Below the pieces are notes generated by a model, which was given only the letters and a program-made list of their open reading frames with translations, had not been told where the DNA came from and ran no database searches. A stretch of DNA of 64,000 bases from Nymphaea colorata (Eukaryota > Streptophyta > Magnoliopsida > Nymphaeales > Nymphaeaceae), in contig NC_045147.1 of NCBI RefSeq assembly GCF_008831285.2, positions 19,410,581 to 19,474,580 of the forward strand, in the 5' to 3' direction. Positions 23,654 to 35,246 of the stretch are shown one piece after another (position 1 is the stretch's first letter; every line of letters starts with the position of its first letter). Both the position numbers and the translations under genes were made by a program.

Positions 23654-25679
23654 TTACTCTTTAAACGGTCGCGATGCAGGAATGCATTCCCCATAAAGCA
23701 CACGCTTTAGTTGCATGATGTGATCATCGTTGCTGATTCCAAGTGCGCCTCTGAGCTCGGTCAGCCAAACCTCATTCTTCCACTTGTGGTCACCTTGTAG
23801 ATGCAGAGACTGCAACACAAAACGATACGCCAACTCATTCACTTCTCTCTCCGATCCATATCCCTCCACCCCTTTTTGGTAACCATCAATGCTCCTCGAA
23901 CGCCTGTGCTGAGGGATGTTGGTGGGCAGCAGACTATCTGGAGGGACTGTCTGAACAACACGGCTTTCCGGCTTCTCGTCAACGTCCGGCTTCTGCTTGG
24001 GAGAAGCCGATGCATCTTCCATCTTCTTTACAGTCTCCAGGGCACCACTCTTTTGCTGTATAATTTGAGAAAACGACCATGTTTCACTTTTCGCTTTACT
24101 TTAAGCCCCTTTTGGCCACAACACAAAAGAAAAAAGGGCCAGTACCCATTTGGTGTGTTTAGTTTTTATGAAAATTTAATTTTAAATTTATTTAAGTTTA
24201 GTTGCTGCATTTTATATCTTTTAATTAAGTCCAATTGATGAGTTTACGTTGGTTTGATTATTGAGGTTTGATTAAGAGAAGCTATGTCTAGTTTGTCATT
24301 ATAAAACTTATCTGCTAGGAAATTAACTCTACCGATAAAGTATTAATTATTCAGACTTGGATTTATTTGCAATTAGTATCATATCTATATCCAGGTCCAA
24401 ATTTCTTTCAGTTTCTATATCCATTATCAAATTGATAAGACGCCGATGCCAATATTCACAATATTGGTGAGATCGACCTTCTCTCCCACCTGATCCCCGA
24501 TATCATCTACCAATCACAGTCTAACTCAAATCAACACTCATCAATACCAGCCTCATAGTGCCTTTTTTTGAAAATCGAATCAAAGAGGTGGAGCCAAGGG
24601 AGGGGCAGCAGTGGCCCTGGTGCAAAACCATTTAAAAAAAAAAATTACATGTAAGTTTTAAAAAAATATATATTTATCCTATATAAAAAGTTTGAGAAAT
24701 GACATTTCAACACTTGTCAAAATTTTGAAAATAATTCAGCCACCTTCATGTAAAATTTTTAGCTCTCCTCCTAGAGAAAGGTATTAGATAGCATGCTTCT
24801 ATGATGCCGCTAAAAAGGTCAAAGAAAGAGTGAGAGAGAGACGATGCAAAGGTGAGCCTGTGTGCAGGAGACCACCTCTCGCAAGCTACTCATTTACCTT
24901 GCCCTGAGCTGCTGCTTCGACAGACTCTCCATCGTCGTACATTCTGTAACCGACCGTCTTCTGGACAGAGATACCAACCTCAACCAAACACGAATCATTG
25001 ACAAGATATCCTTTTTCTGGGCTGCGTAGATCACTGAGAGCCAAGATGGACCTATGGCCCCAGTCTTTCTCCTGTGCCGTAAACTTATGCTCAAAATCTG
25101 TCAAACCACCAGAACAGAAAACAGGAACAGAAATTATGCAGCCAGAAGTCGGTTCAAAGACCTTCATGATGCTGCATAAGGAGCAATATTTTGGCAGCAA
25201 TCTGCATGCTATGTGAAGAAGGAAGACATGGAAAAATCTGTGATCTTATGGATGACTGAAAAGGAGACTACCGCCATATGTAAATGAACTCAACCAACAA
25301 AGGAGATCTATTTAGGAAATGTCGGGGAACCTTTTATGGTACCGATCTTCTTGCTCAATTGATTGATCACCGCCAAGGAATGCTCGGCCTCCACGCTCCA
25401 TCCGTCTGGTTGAGTCGAAGAGTCGGCGATGCCCAAGAACAGCCCCAACGATGATTTATTCTGACGGACGTTGGGAAAGATCAACAGCTTCCTGAAAATG
25501 CAGGGTATATATGAAGACGATAATGAGAGAGAGAGAGAGAGAGAGTACCATCTGCAGCCGCCGACAACGAAGACGTCGGAGTAGTATTTCTCTTTGTTCA
25601 TCTTGGAGAAGTTGTCGATCTTCCAAATGAACCGCGTCGGAAAAAGCTTGCCGACCGGCCGTTGCTCCGTTGAGGTCAT
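23654..25679 (-). CDS. MATH-ENT protein, copy E (most diverged, intact)
   Basis: Four exons: 25679..25549, 25491..25331, 25097..24898 and 24055..23654. Phases fit and the product is 297 residues. The ATG gives an exon 1 of 131 bases, exactly as in copies A and D. The MATH domain spans residues ~12-150: W-K-I-D-N-F-S-K-M, Y-Y-S-D-V-F-V-V-G-G-C-R-W, then L-F-L-G-I-A-D, W-S-V-E-A-E-H-S-L-A-V-I and Y-L-V-N-D-S. Exon 4 adds a charged, Pro/Ser-rich linker and the ENT-like module: FVLQSLHLQGDHKW, TELRGALGISNDDH, LKRVL. Intron 1 is only 57 bases with a GA microsatellite. It lies outside the recent duplications and probably represents the older lineage. Confidence 0.8.
24590..24790. repeat. Possible transposon relic in intron 3 of copy E
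   Basis: A short GC-rich start with G-rich words, then an A-rich run and AT-rich body. The G-rich words resemble those near 41412-41440 and 44640-44690. I see no terminal repeats, so this stays tentative. Confidence 0.25.
25525..25545. repeat. GA microsatellite in intron 1 of copy E
   Basis: About ten GA units directly inside the donor of a 57-base intron (CT repeat on the coding strand). Confidence 0.9.
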
Positions 25680-26202
25680 GGCTGATAGCTCCCCCTTGTC
25701 GTTGGACGCTATCAATCTGGCTCTCTCCTTTCCGTCGCAAAAAACTCCAAGGTGTGACCCCTGGCGGTCCGATGGCGGGGTATGTAATATATAGTTAAAA
25801 TACTGTCATTTAAGTTCCACTTTTTACAAAAACGGGACTCGAATTTTTAAATTCCCTATGTCAGCTCTACTTTTTGCTGGCAATTTAAAGAAACGTTTAA
25901 CAGTATCAAATGGCGGCTTCTGAATTGAAAATTTTAGAAGCATGACGCACATTTTTGCAGCTAAGACCCAAAAGACGGCCTCTAATTGATAATACTTTTA
26001 TATAATTAGTGACTTGTAGTGAGAGCAAGGCATATTGGAGCCATAGTTTTATTTTGTTTATTTCATATATCCATGGATATACCATTCACATAATATTCTC
26101 ATTCTTCTAAGAAATTCAAAATTTTAAAGTTGTAATAGTTGATTTATGTATTAAGTAAGTGACCCATAGTTGATCTGTAGGGAAAAAAAAAAGGAAGGCA
26201 GT

Positions 26203-26326
26203 GTTTGGATGATACTTGAAAACAGACTTTTGGACCGTTTTGCTTCTAAAACAGCCTTTTTGAATTGTTTGGATGTCAACAAAACCAGGTTTCTTAAAAA
26301 TGAATTTTTGGTTGTATCATCCAAAC
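26203..26326. mobile_element. MITE-like element with 13-bp terminal inverted repeats
   Basis: GTTTGGATGATAC at 26203-26215 is the exact reverse complement of 26314-26326, spanning 124 bases. An internal copy of the GTTTGGATG word lies near 26268. Size and ends suit a non-autonomous DNA transposon; a clear target-site duplication was not established. Confidence 0.55.
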
Positions 26327-27033
26327 AAAAAACCAATTTGTAAAAAAATCATTAAAAACATTTTTTTTTTCACAAAATCAGTTCTTCAAAATAGGTTTTT
26401 ATATCCAATTAACACATCGGAAAGGAATCGCTTGGGGCTCCTTTTATCCTTCTCTTTTTCTTCCTTTCTTAAGTGGCAAGAAAATTATTCTCCCCCTCTC
26501 CAATTTGAGTTGAAAGAGCAAACAATCAAGGGATCTTCTTCGAAATACGTCTTTTGTTTGGCAATAATATTGAGCCGTATTATGGCTGAAATTTGCCAAT
26601 TTCTGACTTCAAGAGGATGCCATTTGATTCGTCTTGAAATCATCTGCCATGGTCGACTTTTTTTAAAAGTTGGATCCACTTTCGGACACTAATTGATCTA
26701 AAAGTGGATCGTGCTCTAGTATTTTGATTTGGATCCTTACTAACAGCCTGTTGAAACCCTACTACAAACTCAAGTAGGTACATGCTTTGAAATTTAGACG
26801 AAGCGGACTCCGAAAAAGGTGCAGGATTTTAAGTGGTTCGATATACATTTATTATAGAGCCAATGAATGGTCTATCGTGGGAAGGTTACAAGCAGGCGTT
26901 GAGCTAGAAATTTCTAGTTGAGGATCACTAGTAAAAAAAATTATACTTTTAAGGGTGCATCAACATACAAATCATATAAATGAAAAAAATGTTTTAACAT
27001 GTCAAAATAAAAACAAATACTTTTTGTTGGTCT

Positions 27034-27053
27034 ATGTGGGCAATTGCCCACAT
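27034..27053. repeat. Perfect 20-base palindrome
   Basis: The sequence reads the same on both strands (ATGTGGGCAA then TTGCCCACAT), without a spacer. Confidence 0.85.
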
Positions 27054-29303
27054 GTTACCCACGCCTACCTCCTTCCCTGCCCACGATTACAAGCATGTGG
27101 CAGTCTTACATTATTTATCATAAATACAGTAGAGTTGTGTTTCCCTGAATATTCTTCGATGCATGCGTTTCTATAGTGAGCATTGTTTTGTTTCACTTTT
27201 GCACCGCCAGCTTCAGTATGACCAACTGCATCATGGCATTAACTGTTTGAAATGTTAGTTCTGACACAACTCAATCCCACTTAAGCATTTAGACTGAGAT
27301 ATGGTGGCAGCAGAGATAGTCCCTCATATGGCAATGTCCAGTAAAAATTTATAAAAGATGGAATAACTTTTCAGAAAAGAAAGACGATAGAAGTAAGAAA
27401 GTGAAAATCATTTTCATGGAACATGAAGCTCTCGTATTCTTGCTTTTGCCAAAATAAGGAATCACTGGTCGCAATAACATTCATGGAATTCATATTTTCA
27501 TTATAGTTCGATGTGGTAGAAGATGTTCACTAATAATATATATGTCAGTACTTCTACCAACCAAGACAACTTTTTAAATAAAGTGTGTGACCACACTTCA
27601 TTAATAAGCTTTAACAAAAGACAAAAGGAGGATAAGAGCACAGAGACGGGGGCTCTTCAAGCAAACGCCCGTTGATGAAGTGGTCTGATTCAGCCCACAA
27701 TATTGCACCATCCCATGTGGAGATGTAAGCCTTATTTAAATTGCATAAAATGATGTATTACTCTTTAATGACAGTGAAAAACATTATATATAAAACATAT
27801 AAACAATGCTGTTTTAAAGGATGGGGTTACTGATGTGCAAATCGAAGGAAGGCATAGTGGGTCAATTTCAACTTAATTCTCTCAATCCGGAGGTCAAAAT
27901 TGAGTTCTGTAAAAGCCAGGAGTTCTCTGTAGGAGTCCAGTTCTTTCACCTAAAATTTCATGTGATTTTATGCTGATTTGACCCGTAATACAAGGCTTTG
28001 GTCAAAACTTTCCTCCATACACAAACATGACAACTTAAAAAGAGAATTGTTGTCTTCAACAAATGTTACCAAGGGGTTGAATTCTTATGGCTGGGAATCT
28101 GAACTGGTAAGTTATATGATTGGATTCTCAAAAACTTCTCAGAAAATTGGATCTCCTACCTGCTCTAATCACTTCCGGTGATCTGGGGTTTCATCTAAGG
28201 ACAAGAGTATGTATACCGCTATATATTTTGGGGTTTGGAACCAAAATATCCCATATCTTGAACGCACATGAATAGTTTTGTTTTGTTTCTGACTCGGGAA
28301 GGCATGTTCTGCTCTGTGAGCGCTCGGATTGAAAAACTCAATTTGGCCGGACAAGATGAGGTAATGTTGTATGTACTTGTTCGGGATTCCGAAAGGTAAT
28401 AAACATAAGAGATTTGAAGGACATTTGCTTCATCTGTTCCAAAAATATTTAACTGCGCCTACACTTTATGCTGCGGTTTGGCCAGGGAGTTCATTTGGAG
28501 GTTTTCTGGTAAATGCAAGGGAATGTTGGATGCAGATGGAGAAATTCATGCAACCAACCAAGTAGACTATTCAAATTTTGTAGATAGAACTCACGTCGGT
28601 CTAGCAAGATGGTGGGCCTCGTTCACTGTGGAACCACTGTTTTTCGGGCAGAAGATTAGGATGACAGCTGCCCTAGAAGGGGACAAGGGCCCTCCTTCAA
28701 TGGCACTACCCACTTCAGTATTCTTACGTAAATATTCGTCTGAATGTGCATCTCACGCACTCGAGAATACACTTCGAGAGATTTAACTTGTTGACGGCCA
28801 CACATCAATGTCAGTTTTCTCTTCCATTTATGTTAGAAAATTGGCAATATTTGTGAATAGTCCATTAAGCTGCCACATTATTTTTGTCATCTCCGCAATA
28901 ATATAGAGTTTTGAATAATGGAAACCCCTTTTATTTAGGAGTGTCAATGGGTCGGAATTGGCCAGCTACATACATAAACAATCCGATTCAGCACTGTGAA
29001 AACAGAAGAATCCAACACCATGCCCGACACCAACAGCAGAGGAGGGCCATCGAGGAAGAAACTTCAGCAACAATTTTTCCTTTTCCTTTTCCTTTTTTGG
29101 TTCTGAACAACCTGCATTTTATTGGTTGATTTCTTGCCAGCTTGTTGCTGGTTACAGTTAAAAGAATAATCATGAACGCAGACAACAGCCACATTACATT
29201 TTCAAAAGACAGATGGTATGCAATGTAATAAATGGTTGTGCTCCCATGGACTGATCTAACTCTTGGCTTTCAGCTTTACAACTCAAGTAGATGCCTTCTT
29301 GCT

Positions 29304-32300
29304 TCAAGAATTTGGATCCACTTGGTTATCTGGAAAAATGAATTTTAGGTCCTCATTTTCTCTGTAAACTTGAACCAGAGCAGCAGCTTTGTATGCAAAC
29401 ATTCCAAACATTGCTGGGACCAGCTGCGAAAGATAAAGAGGCATTGGGAGGATACCTTATTAATCAACGTATTCAAAGAGTTTGGAATCAAAATCAAATG
29501 CACCTGACCCCTAAAAATGGACATCAAACTCCTAGATCGGCATAAATAGCTCAAGAGGATTGCCTATGGATCAGCAAAGTCCAACCACTTGGGCAAGTTA
29601 GAGATTAGCAGTTGGTTCATATAAAGAAAAACATAACCTCTTTAGCAGATGAACAACAAAAATGGTTGATACTTTCTGTTTGTAAGATATTCATGAAGAC
29701 ACAGATGGACACAAGCATTTGCCTACATGAGAAGCATGGATTGTGATAGTTCAAAAGGACAAACTTTTTGTCGTTTTTGCTAAGGATAATTAGAAAGAGT
29801 TTCAGGTAGTTGGTAACAAGAGTATAAGACAGTACACAAATTTACCTGAAAACCAAAGGAATCATCGGAAAAGTGATGCAATATGCTCCAAAGTCCATAA
29901 ATGGCTATAGGAATTACAAGTCTTGGAGATGACAATGCAAAGGCACTCCCATTCAGCACTCTTTCAAAGGAATCCTTCAGGTCATCACTTCGAATGCCAA
30001 TCCTGGTTGACACAACCTCATTAAAATGAATCGAGATTCAAAAGTATGCTAACATATAATGTCATATAGGGTAAAGATGATAATACATTAGAAGCATCGA
30101 TCAAAGTAACGATGCTCACTTCTTGGATTTCTTTTGCATAAAAATCTGTGGCACGCTATCTCTTGAGATGTTATCTGCATGTCTATAAAGGAGCTGAAGA
30201 TACAAACAGCTGCAATCCACAGGGATCCCATCAAATCACAGGCTAATGCCAAAAAATACTGTTACATAAAGGAGTTGGATATTGAGCATTCAGATTCTTC
30301 AAGACTGCCTGTAACCTCTTTCACAATAAGACTTAACAAGCTAAACAACATAACTAAGAAATGATAAGTAGTCTAGCTTCTATGTATATTTCAAGCAAAT
30401 GATCTACAATTTGTAGCACAAAAGGGAGGTACAAACACCTACCAAGAGTAAAAAGAAAAAAATGTATTCTCAAAATGAAAACTACAAAAGCACTGTTTTC
30501 TCTCTGTATACCAAGATTGAATAAGGTACTTCTCAAGAGATAATTAACAACATTATTCATGTCTTGAAGCTGAAAAACGTCTGTCTGTGATACTTTGAAA
30601 AAAAGGGGGAGGGCAGAAAGCTTATGCGAGATTATTGACTGACCTGAAGAGAACTCCTGATGCATAACTAATAGCAGCCTGTTCATACCAATGGAGAGGT
30701 TGTTAGTCAACAAGCAATTGTATATGGTAACCTGCTATACAAACCCTATACAAGATCCCAGCATATCTATTGGAAAAAATGGAACAACTAAATGATAGTA
30801 ATATGTGAATCTAGCTTCCAAAAACCCAATGTTTATCTACATTTTTACTTGAGGCAATAATACCTGAACTGACAAGGTCAACAAGCAGTATCCACTACAT
30901 GCAGCTCCCACACCAAGTGTTAAAAACATTATTTCCCGCTTCAGCTGGCAATGACACCAGTTCTAGAGTCATTTCGTAACTCCATACATATATTTCATTA
31001 GTTCATTATCTATTAGCAGTGAAGTTTAATTTTCATACAGCATCATATTTGAGCAGACCAAGTTTCTTTCTTCTTTCACTGTCATTCTGCCGCTCCTGAT
31101 ACAGAAGAAATGGTAATTTAGTCCACAAATTCAACATTCCTCCACATCATGATTTTTAATGATTTATTAATGCTCAAAGTTTAAAAATTCCAGCAAAGAA
31201 TTGCACAAAGAGGGGAATAAATTTTTAATGATTATCATGACCACAATTAGGGTTTTCTAAAGATCAGCTATATCAAGATTTAGTTGCAGCTTAGGATGGA
31301 AAAAGATACTTTGAGATGAAGCTCATTTTAGCTATAAATGTGACGACCAAGCACCGAACCTTGGCTACTCGTTTTTTGTTGAATGGTGCAACCTGGTTGC
31401 CTGCAACCCACTCCTGAGTTTTTTTAAGCTTCAGAAATCCACCAACATCTTCATCATCATTAGCCTAATGCAAAAAACAGATTACAACAGAAACAAACAA
31501 GAATAAATTGGAGGTTTTTACGCTAACTTGTGCTAACCTCTTGAAATTGCTGCCTGCTGACAGCTGCTGTGTTAGCTTCTGACTTATCAGGTCTTACCAC
31601 ATCCCTGCCCCAGAGTATGTCAGAAGCTCTTGATATGAAGTCCCCATTCAATCTTCTCTCCCTTAAAAATGTTTCTAGAGCTTCTTCTGACGCAAGGTCA
31701 CTGCCTAAATCACAAATCTTAAAAGGATAAAGACAACAAATACCATTGGTCACAAACGGCCATTTCGAATGGGCAAGGTAAAAGAGTTAATTATAGTATA
31801 TGTTTTCCTGATATCTCAGTCAAATCTGTCAGCGCATAAAGATGTCCAAAATTAGAAAAATAGCCGAAAAAAAGTAATATGCTTTTCTAATAAAAAGTAT
31901 TATGAACATATAAAAAATCTGGAACATATAAAAGTATGATAAAAGTACATACTTAAAAATATGACAAAGCATGAACAAAAAGTCTGAAGAAAGAAAAGAA
32001 CATAACCAAAATCTTCAAAAGAAGTGAAATATAAAATGGTTTTAAAAGGGTGAGAAAATCTTACCATTAATATCATTTTGAGAAAATTTAGCTCTACTAC
32101 CACTTTCTCAATATTTCACCAATAATTTTTGTGAGGGAATAGTAAGATACCATTTTAGGAATAACCAGATGACAGGAAAAAAACAAAAAAACAAAACTGA
32201 GACCAAGAGATCTGCAAAGTAAGCATCTAAGTTAATTGATTACAGTTGGAAAAAAACCACTATGAATACACAAAACTATTTAGAACTTATAAGAAAATGA

Positions 32301-34304
32301 ATTATCACATGCCACTGTTTCATAGCCACAAGTTTTACTGCTAAATGAAGATTAGTAAGTTTCAGTTAGATGCAGCATGGAAACACAAGGCCTTGCAAAA
32401 CAGGCTACTGCAATACAGTTTCAGCTACACTCAACATGAAAATTCATTACAGATCAGACTTAAGGTAAAAATTAAGTAATGGCAGACAGGCTTCAATGGC
32501 CAGAAGCTGAGTTAAGATTCTACCATTAACAGCCTAAACATAAAATTTTATAATAATTTTGCACCACTAGACTCAGCCTCCCAACTTGTGCACCGAGAAG
32601 ATGGCCAGACAACAGCATAACCAACATGCGCTTGGTTGTGCACTAAGCTACATCTTTAAACTAGTCTAAGTCCACTGAATCAATAGTTATGTTCCAGAGG
32701 CTATATCCACCGGCAAATGTGCAATTAGCGATTCACCTTCTAACACTACACAAGTTGGATCTAGAGAGTCGCAAATGAAAATGACTGCCAACATCTGGTT
32801 TTGCCATCTTTATCATCAGGCCCAAAAAAATAATGATAAAAGGAAACTTAAACTAAAACATAATAGGCTGAAAAAAGAAAGAAGATGACTAGGTCAGTGC
32901 ATAAGCCAACCTGAGTCAATTTTGTAATAAAGAGTATGGTTTCTAGTAGGCCAAGGTCAAAATTATGAGTCCAAAATGGGTTGTGCTCTCCCAGTTACCT
33001 AAACTTACACCCACCCATAAAATGTGATGGCATCCCAGGGATGAGAGATGTTTGAAGATCTTCAATATTTAACGTTTAAATTTCACAAGACAGAAGCCCA
33101 TTACAAGATGTATTATCATAGGAAACACAGACCATTTAATGTCTGTCAGTTTGCAGGGTGTAAGAACTAAGGTTCAATTTGATCAGTCCATCAGTCAATC
33201 TTATTGCAGTAGCTGCATATCATGGATTTTAAGTGTTTTACAGTTAGCTATAATTCTTTTAGCGTTCAGTCTCTCAAGAATCTTGTAAGCAGCTGAGCAC
33301 AGGGTTTTCCATGTAACTTGCTGCAATGAAATGGAAAATTTTCTGCAACTGAAAAGGGAACAGATGTATAGGCCATCTCTGGTCGAGTATAACCAGAACA
33401 AGATTTCGTGAAACTGGTGAACATGCACCTCAGTATTTGCAAATCCTTGAAATTGCAAAAGAATTAGTTTCTTCCAGACTTCCCCACCAAACCCCCATTT
33501 ACCCTTACATGTGTTTCTTCCAGACTTCCCCACCAAACCCCCATTTACCCTTACATGTCCACCAAAATGAATAAATAACTAGGCACATAAGGAAAAGGAA
33601 AAACCAGCTCCTGAACATCAGTTCAAAAACAGACACGATCAAACTAAGGTCATAATGTGAAATCTCACAAAAGTTCATGAAAACGTTGGCAAAAGTAATC
33701 CAGACTCTCCACAGTATTGCAAGACCTTCAAGAAACTTTTTTGAAAAGGACTCAACGCTGAATATGCCAGATCAAGCCACATTAACTCAAGGATTCATTT
33801 CCAACAGAACCCATGACAACTAAACCCATATGCTGAAGTATGAAGAAAAAATTTTTGGGGTCCCTTAAAACACCATGAAGCATCAATCGGTTGAAGGTAA
33901 GAAATGCACCGTTTTATGTAATAGGAATTCGCCAAGAACTTCTGTTCTCATAATACAGTGCCATTCCTCCTTTCAATAACAGGATACATTCAAAAGTCTC
34001 CAAGAAAAGAAAAATCTCCTAACACAAAATTCACAACCGACCAAGAAGAGAACGATAACCATTGAGGACGTACCTGGTTCTTGTTTGACACAGACGAACC
34101 ATTTGCCTGGACCATACAGACACAATCAAGAAAAACCACCACCCACAGAGTAAATAGCAACCGGAGAAAAGTTAAAACAGAGAAAGTGGGTGCCCAGGAA
34201 ATTGGTTGCTTCAACATTACCTGAAGCACAACCGCCGTACCTCTTCTATTAAAAGTGGAAGAAGGAACGCCAACAAGTAAGGACGTCGAGAAATGACATG
34301 CCAT
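29304..34304 (-). CDS. Plastid membrane protein of the CGL160 / ATP synthase protein I (UncI) type
   Basis: Exons read: 34304..34221 (transit peptide, MACHFSTSLLVGVPSS), 34106..34074, 31704..31538, 31464..31360, 31095..31039, 30944..30864, 30678..30644, 30209..30120, 30002..29846 and 29423..29304. All have GT..AG borders and consistent phases from 31704 on. Exon 2 ends in phase 0 but the exon at 31704 needs one base, so at least one exon between them was missed. The C-terminal part has four hydrophobic segments (FLTLGVGAAC.., AAISYASGVLF.., LVIPIAIYGLW, LVPAMFGMFAYKAAALVQVY), the layout of CGL160, a thylakoid factor for chloroplast ATP synthase assembly. The soluble N-terminal part differs from CGL160 as I know it, so I call a relative. 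The gene appears intact. Confidence 0.7.
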
Positions 34305-34578
34305 TTCTTTCCACTCAACGAGAGAACCAAAGCCTCCAATTTTCACGAATCCTTTGGCGGTATCAGTCTACGTGCCCATCGAAGAAGGTAGCAAGATCAA
34401 ATAAAGGAATGTGACTCTCGACCATTTGAGTTTTGGCTAAGGTCAAGACACAATGAGAGAGAGAGAGAGGAGGCGCCCCCGGCCTCAGCTCGTTAACGAA
34501 TCGGATATCGTCTACCGTGAGTCTGGCATCGGTGGAAATCGAGCCGACCCGACCCAAAATCCCTGATCTCCTTGCATA
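33416..34578. repeat. Segmental duplication, right copy (partner at 66-1147)
   Basis: Covers the upstream region, exons 1-2 and the first part of the next intron of the CGL160-like gene. The partner 33 kb to the left is in the same orientation. Confidence 0.75.
33467..33558. repeat. 46-base tandem duplication inside the right copy
   Basis: Positions 33467-33512 are repeated exactly at 33513-33558. The left partner near 112-165 has a single copy, so the duplication came after the segmental event. Confidence 0.85.
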
Positions 34579-34779
34579 TAGTTGGATATAGTTAAACAGT
34601 CTAATGCAAATTAACGAAATGAAAATTTAGCTTTACTGCTTCTAATATATTGGCTCAGCTTAAGCTAGTGATGACATAGGATTGATCAAGAGAAGGCTCC
34701 TTCTCTATGTACAGTCTAATACTTAAAATGCTGTCGGTGGCATTTCATCTGCCATTTGTTTTCCTTTCGTTTTATTTGA

Positions 34780-35060
34780 ATTAACCCATACACCTAGTCG
34801 TTTCTAGGACTCGCTTCTCTGCTTTCGTTTCCCTTATACATCACACTGTTATTTCATTGTTCTCTTACTGATTAATAATGAAGGCTCTTCATTTATATAA
34901 ATAAAAAGGAGTTTTTTTTTAATTACAATATACCCATTTCAAAAGAATGAACTTCCATGCTGGTGCATTGCAGCATTAGTATTTGGCAAGATGCATGATT
35001 CAACATGTTTGCTTGACCTATTGTTTCTTAGTGTCCTTTTTGTTTACAGGTAAACGTGTG
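34780..35060. repeat. Relic of the DUF538 repeat unit
   Basis: Matches 39970-40290 in order, including the stretch around CGTTTGCTTGACCTAT. No DUF538 coding sequence is attached. Confidence 0.55.
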
Positions 35061-35076
35061 GAGACTAATATATATA

Positions 35077-35246
35077 TTTAGGGTGTTTGACAAATGAAAC
35101 ATTTTGTGAGTGTTATATGAATTTACTCTAAAGATTAAGACAAATTCATAAATATCTAGTTATTGTGTTCCATGAATCTACTCTAATTTTTTTGATAAAT
35201 TCATAAAACGTTCACAAAATATCTTGACTGTCAAACAGCCCCTAAA
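35077..35246. mobile_element. MITE, probably hAT-type
   Basis: Imperfect terminal inverted repeats: TTTAGGGTGTTTGACA at 35077-35092 against TGTCAAACAGCCCCTAAA at 35229-35246. The next ~30 bases on each side also pair loosely. The length of ~170 bases, AT-rich interior and absence of a coding frame fit a non-autonomous hAT-like element. The TATATA flanks are too simple to prove a target-site duplication. Confidence 0.6.

Larger units (their letters stand above)
25800..29303. other. Gene-poor stretch between copy E and the CGL160-like gene
   Basis: No supported gene. Contains a MITE-like element (26203-26326), a 20-base palindrome (27034-27053) and AT-rich sequence. Plus-strand frames at 28371-28786 have no recognisable domain. 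Confidence 0.5.

Noticed and set aside
28371-28786. Overlapping plus-strand frames that looked like a small gene.
   Set aside because: No known motif and no consistent splice model.
30354-30438. Exon-like stretch in the CGL160-like gene reading R-C-L-Y-L-P-F-V-L-Q-I-V-D-H after an AG acceptor, similar to the true exon at 30209.
   Set aside because: It runs into a stop and has no usable donor; the exon at 30209..30120 fits phase and family far better. The likeness is short and may be chance.
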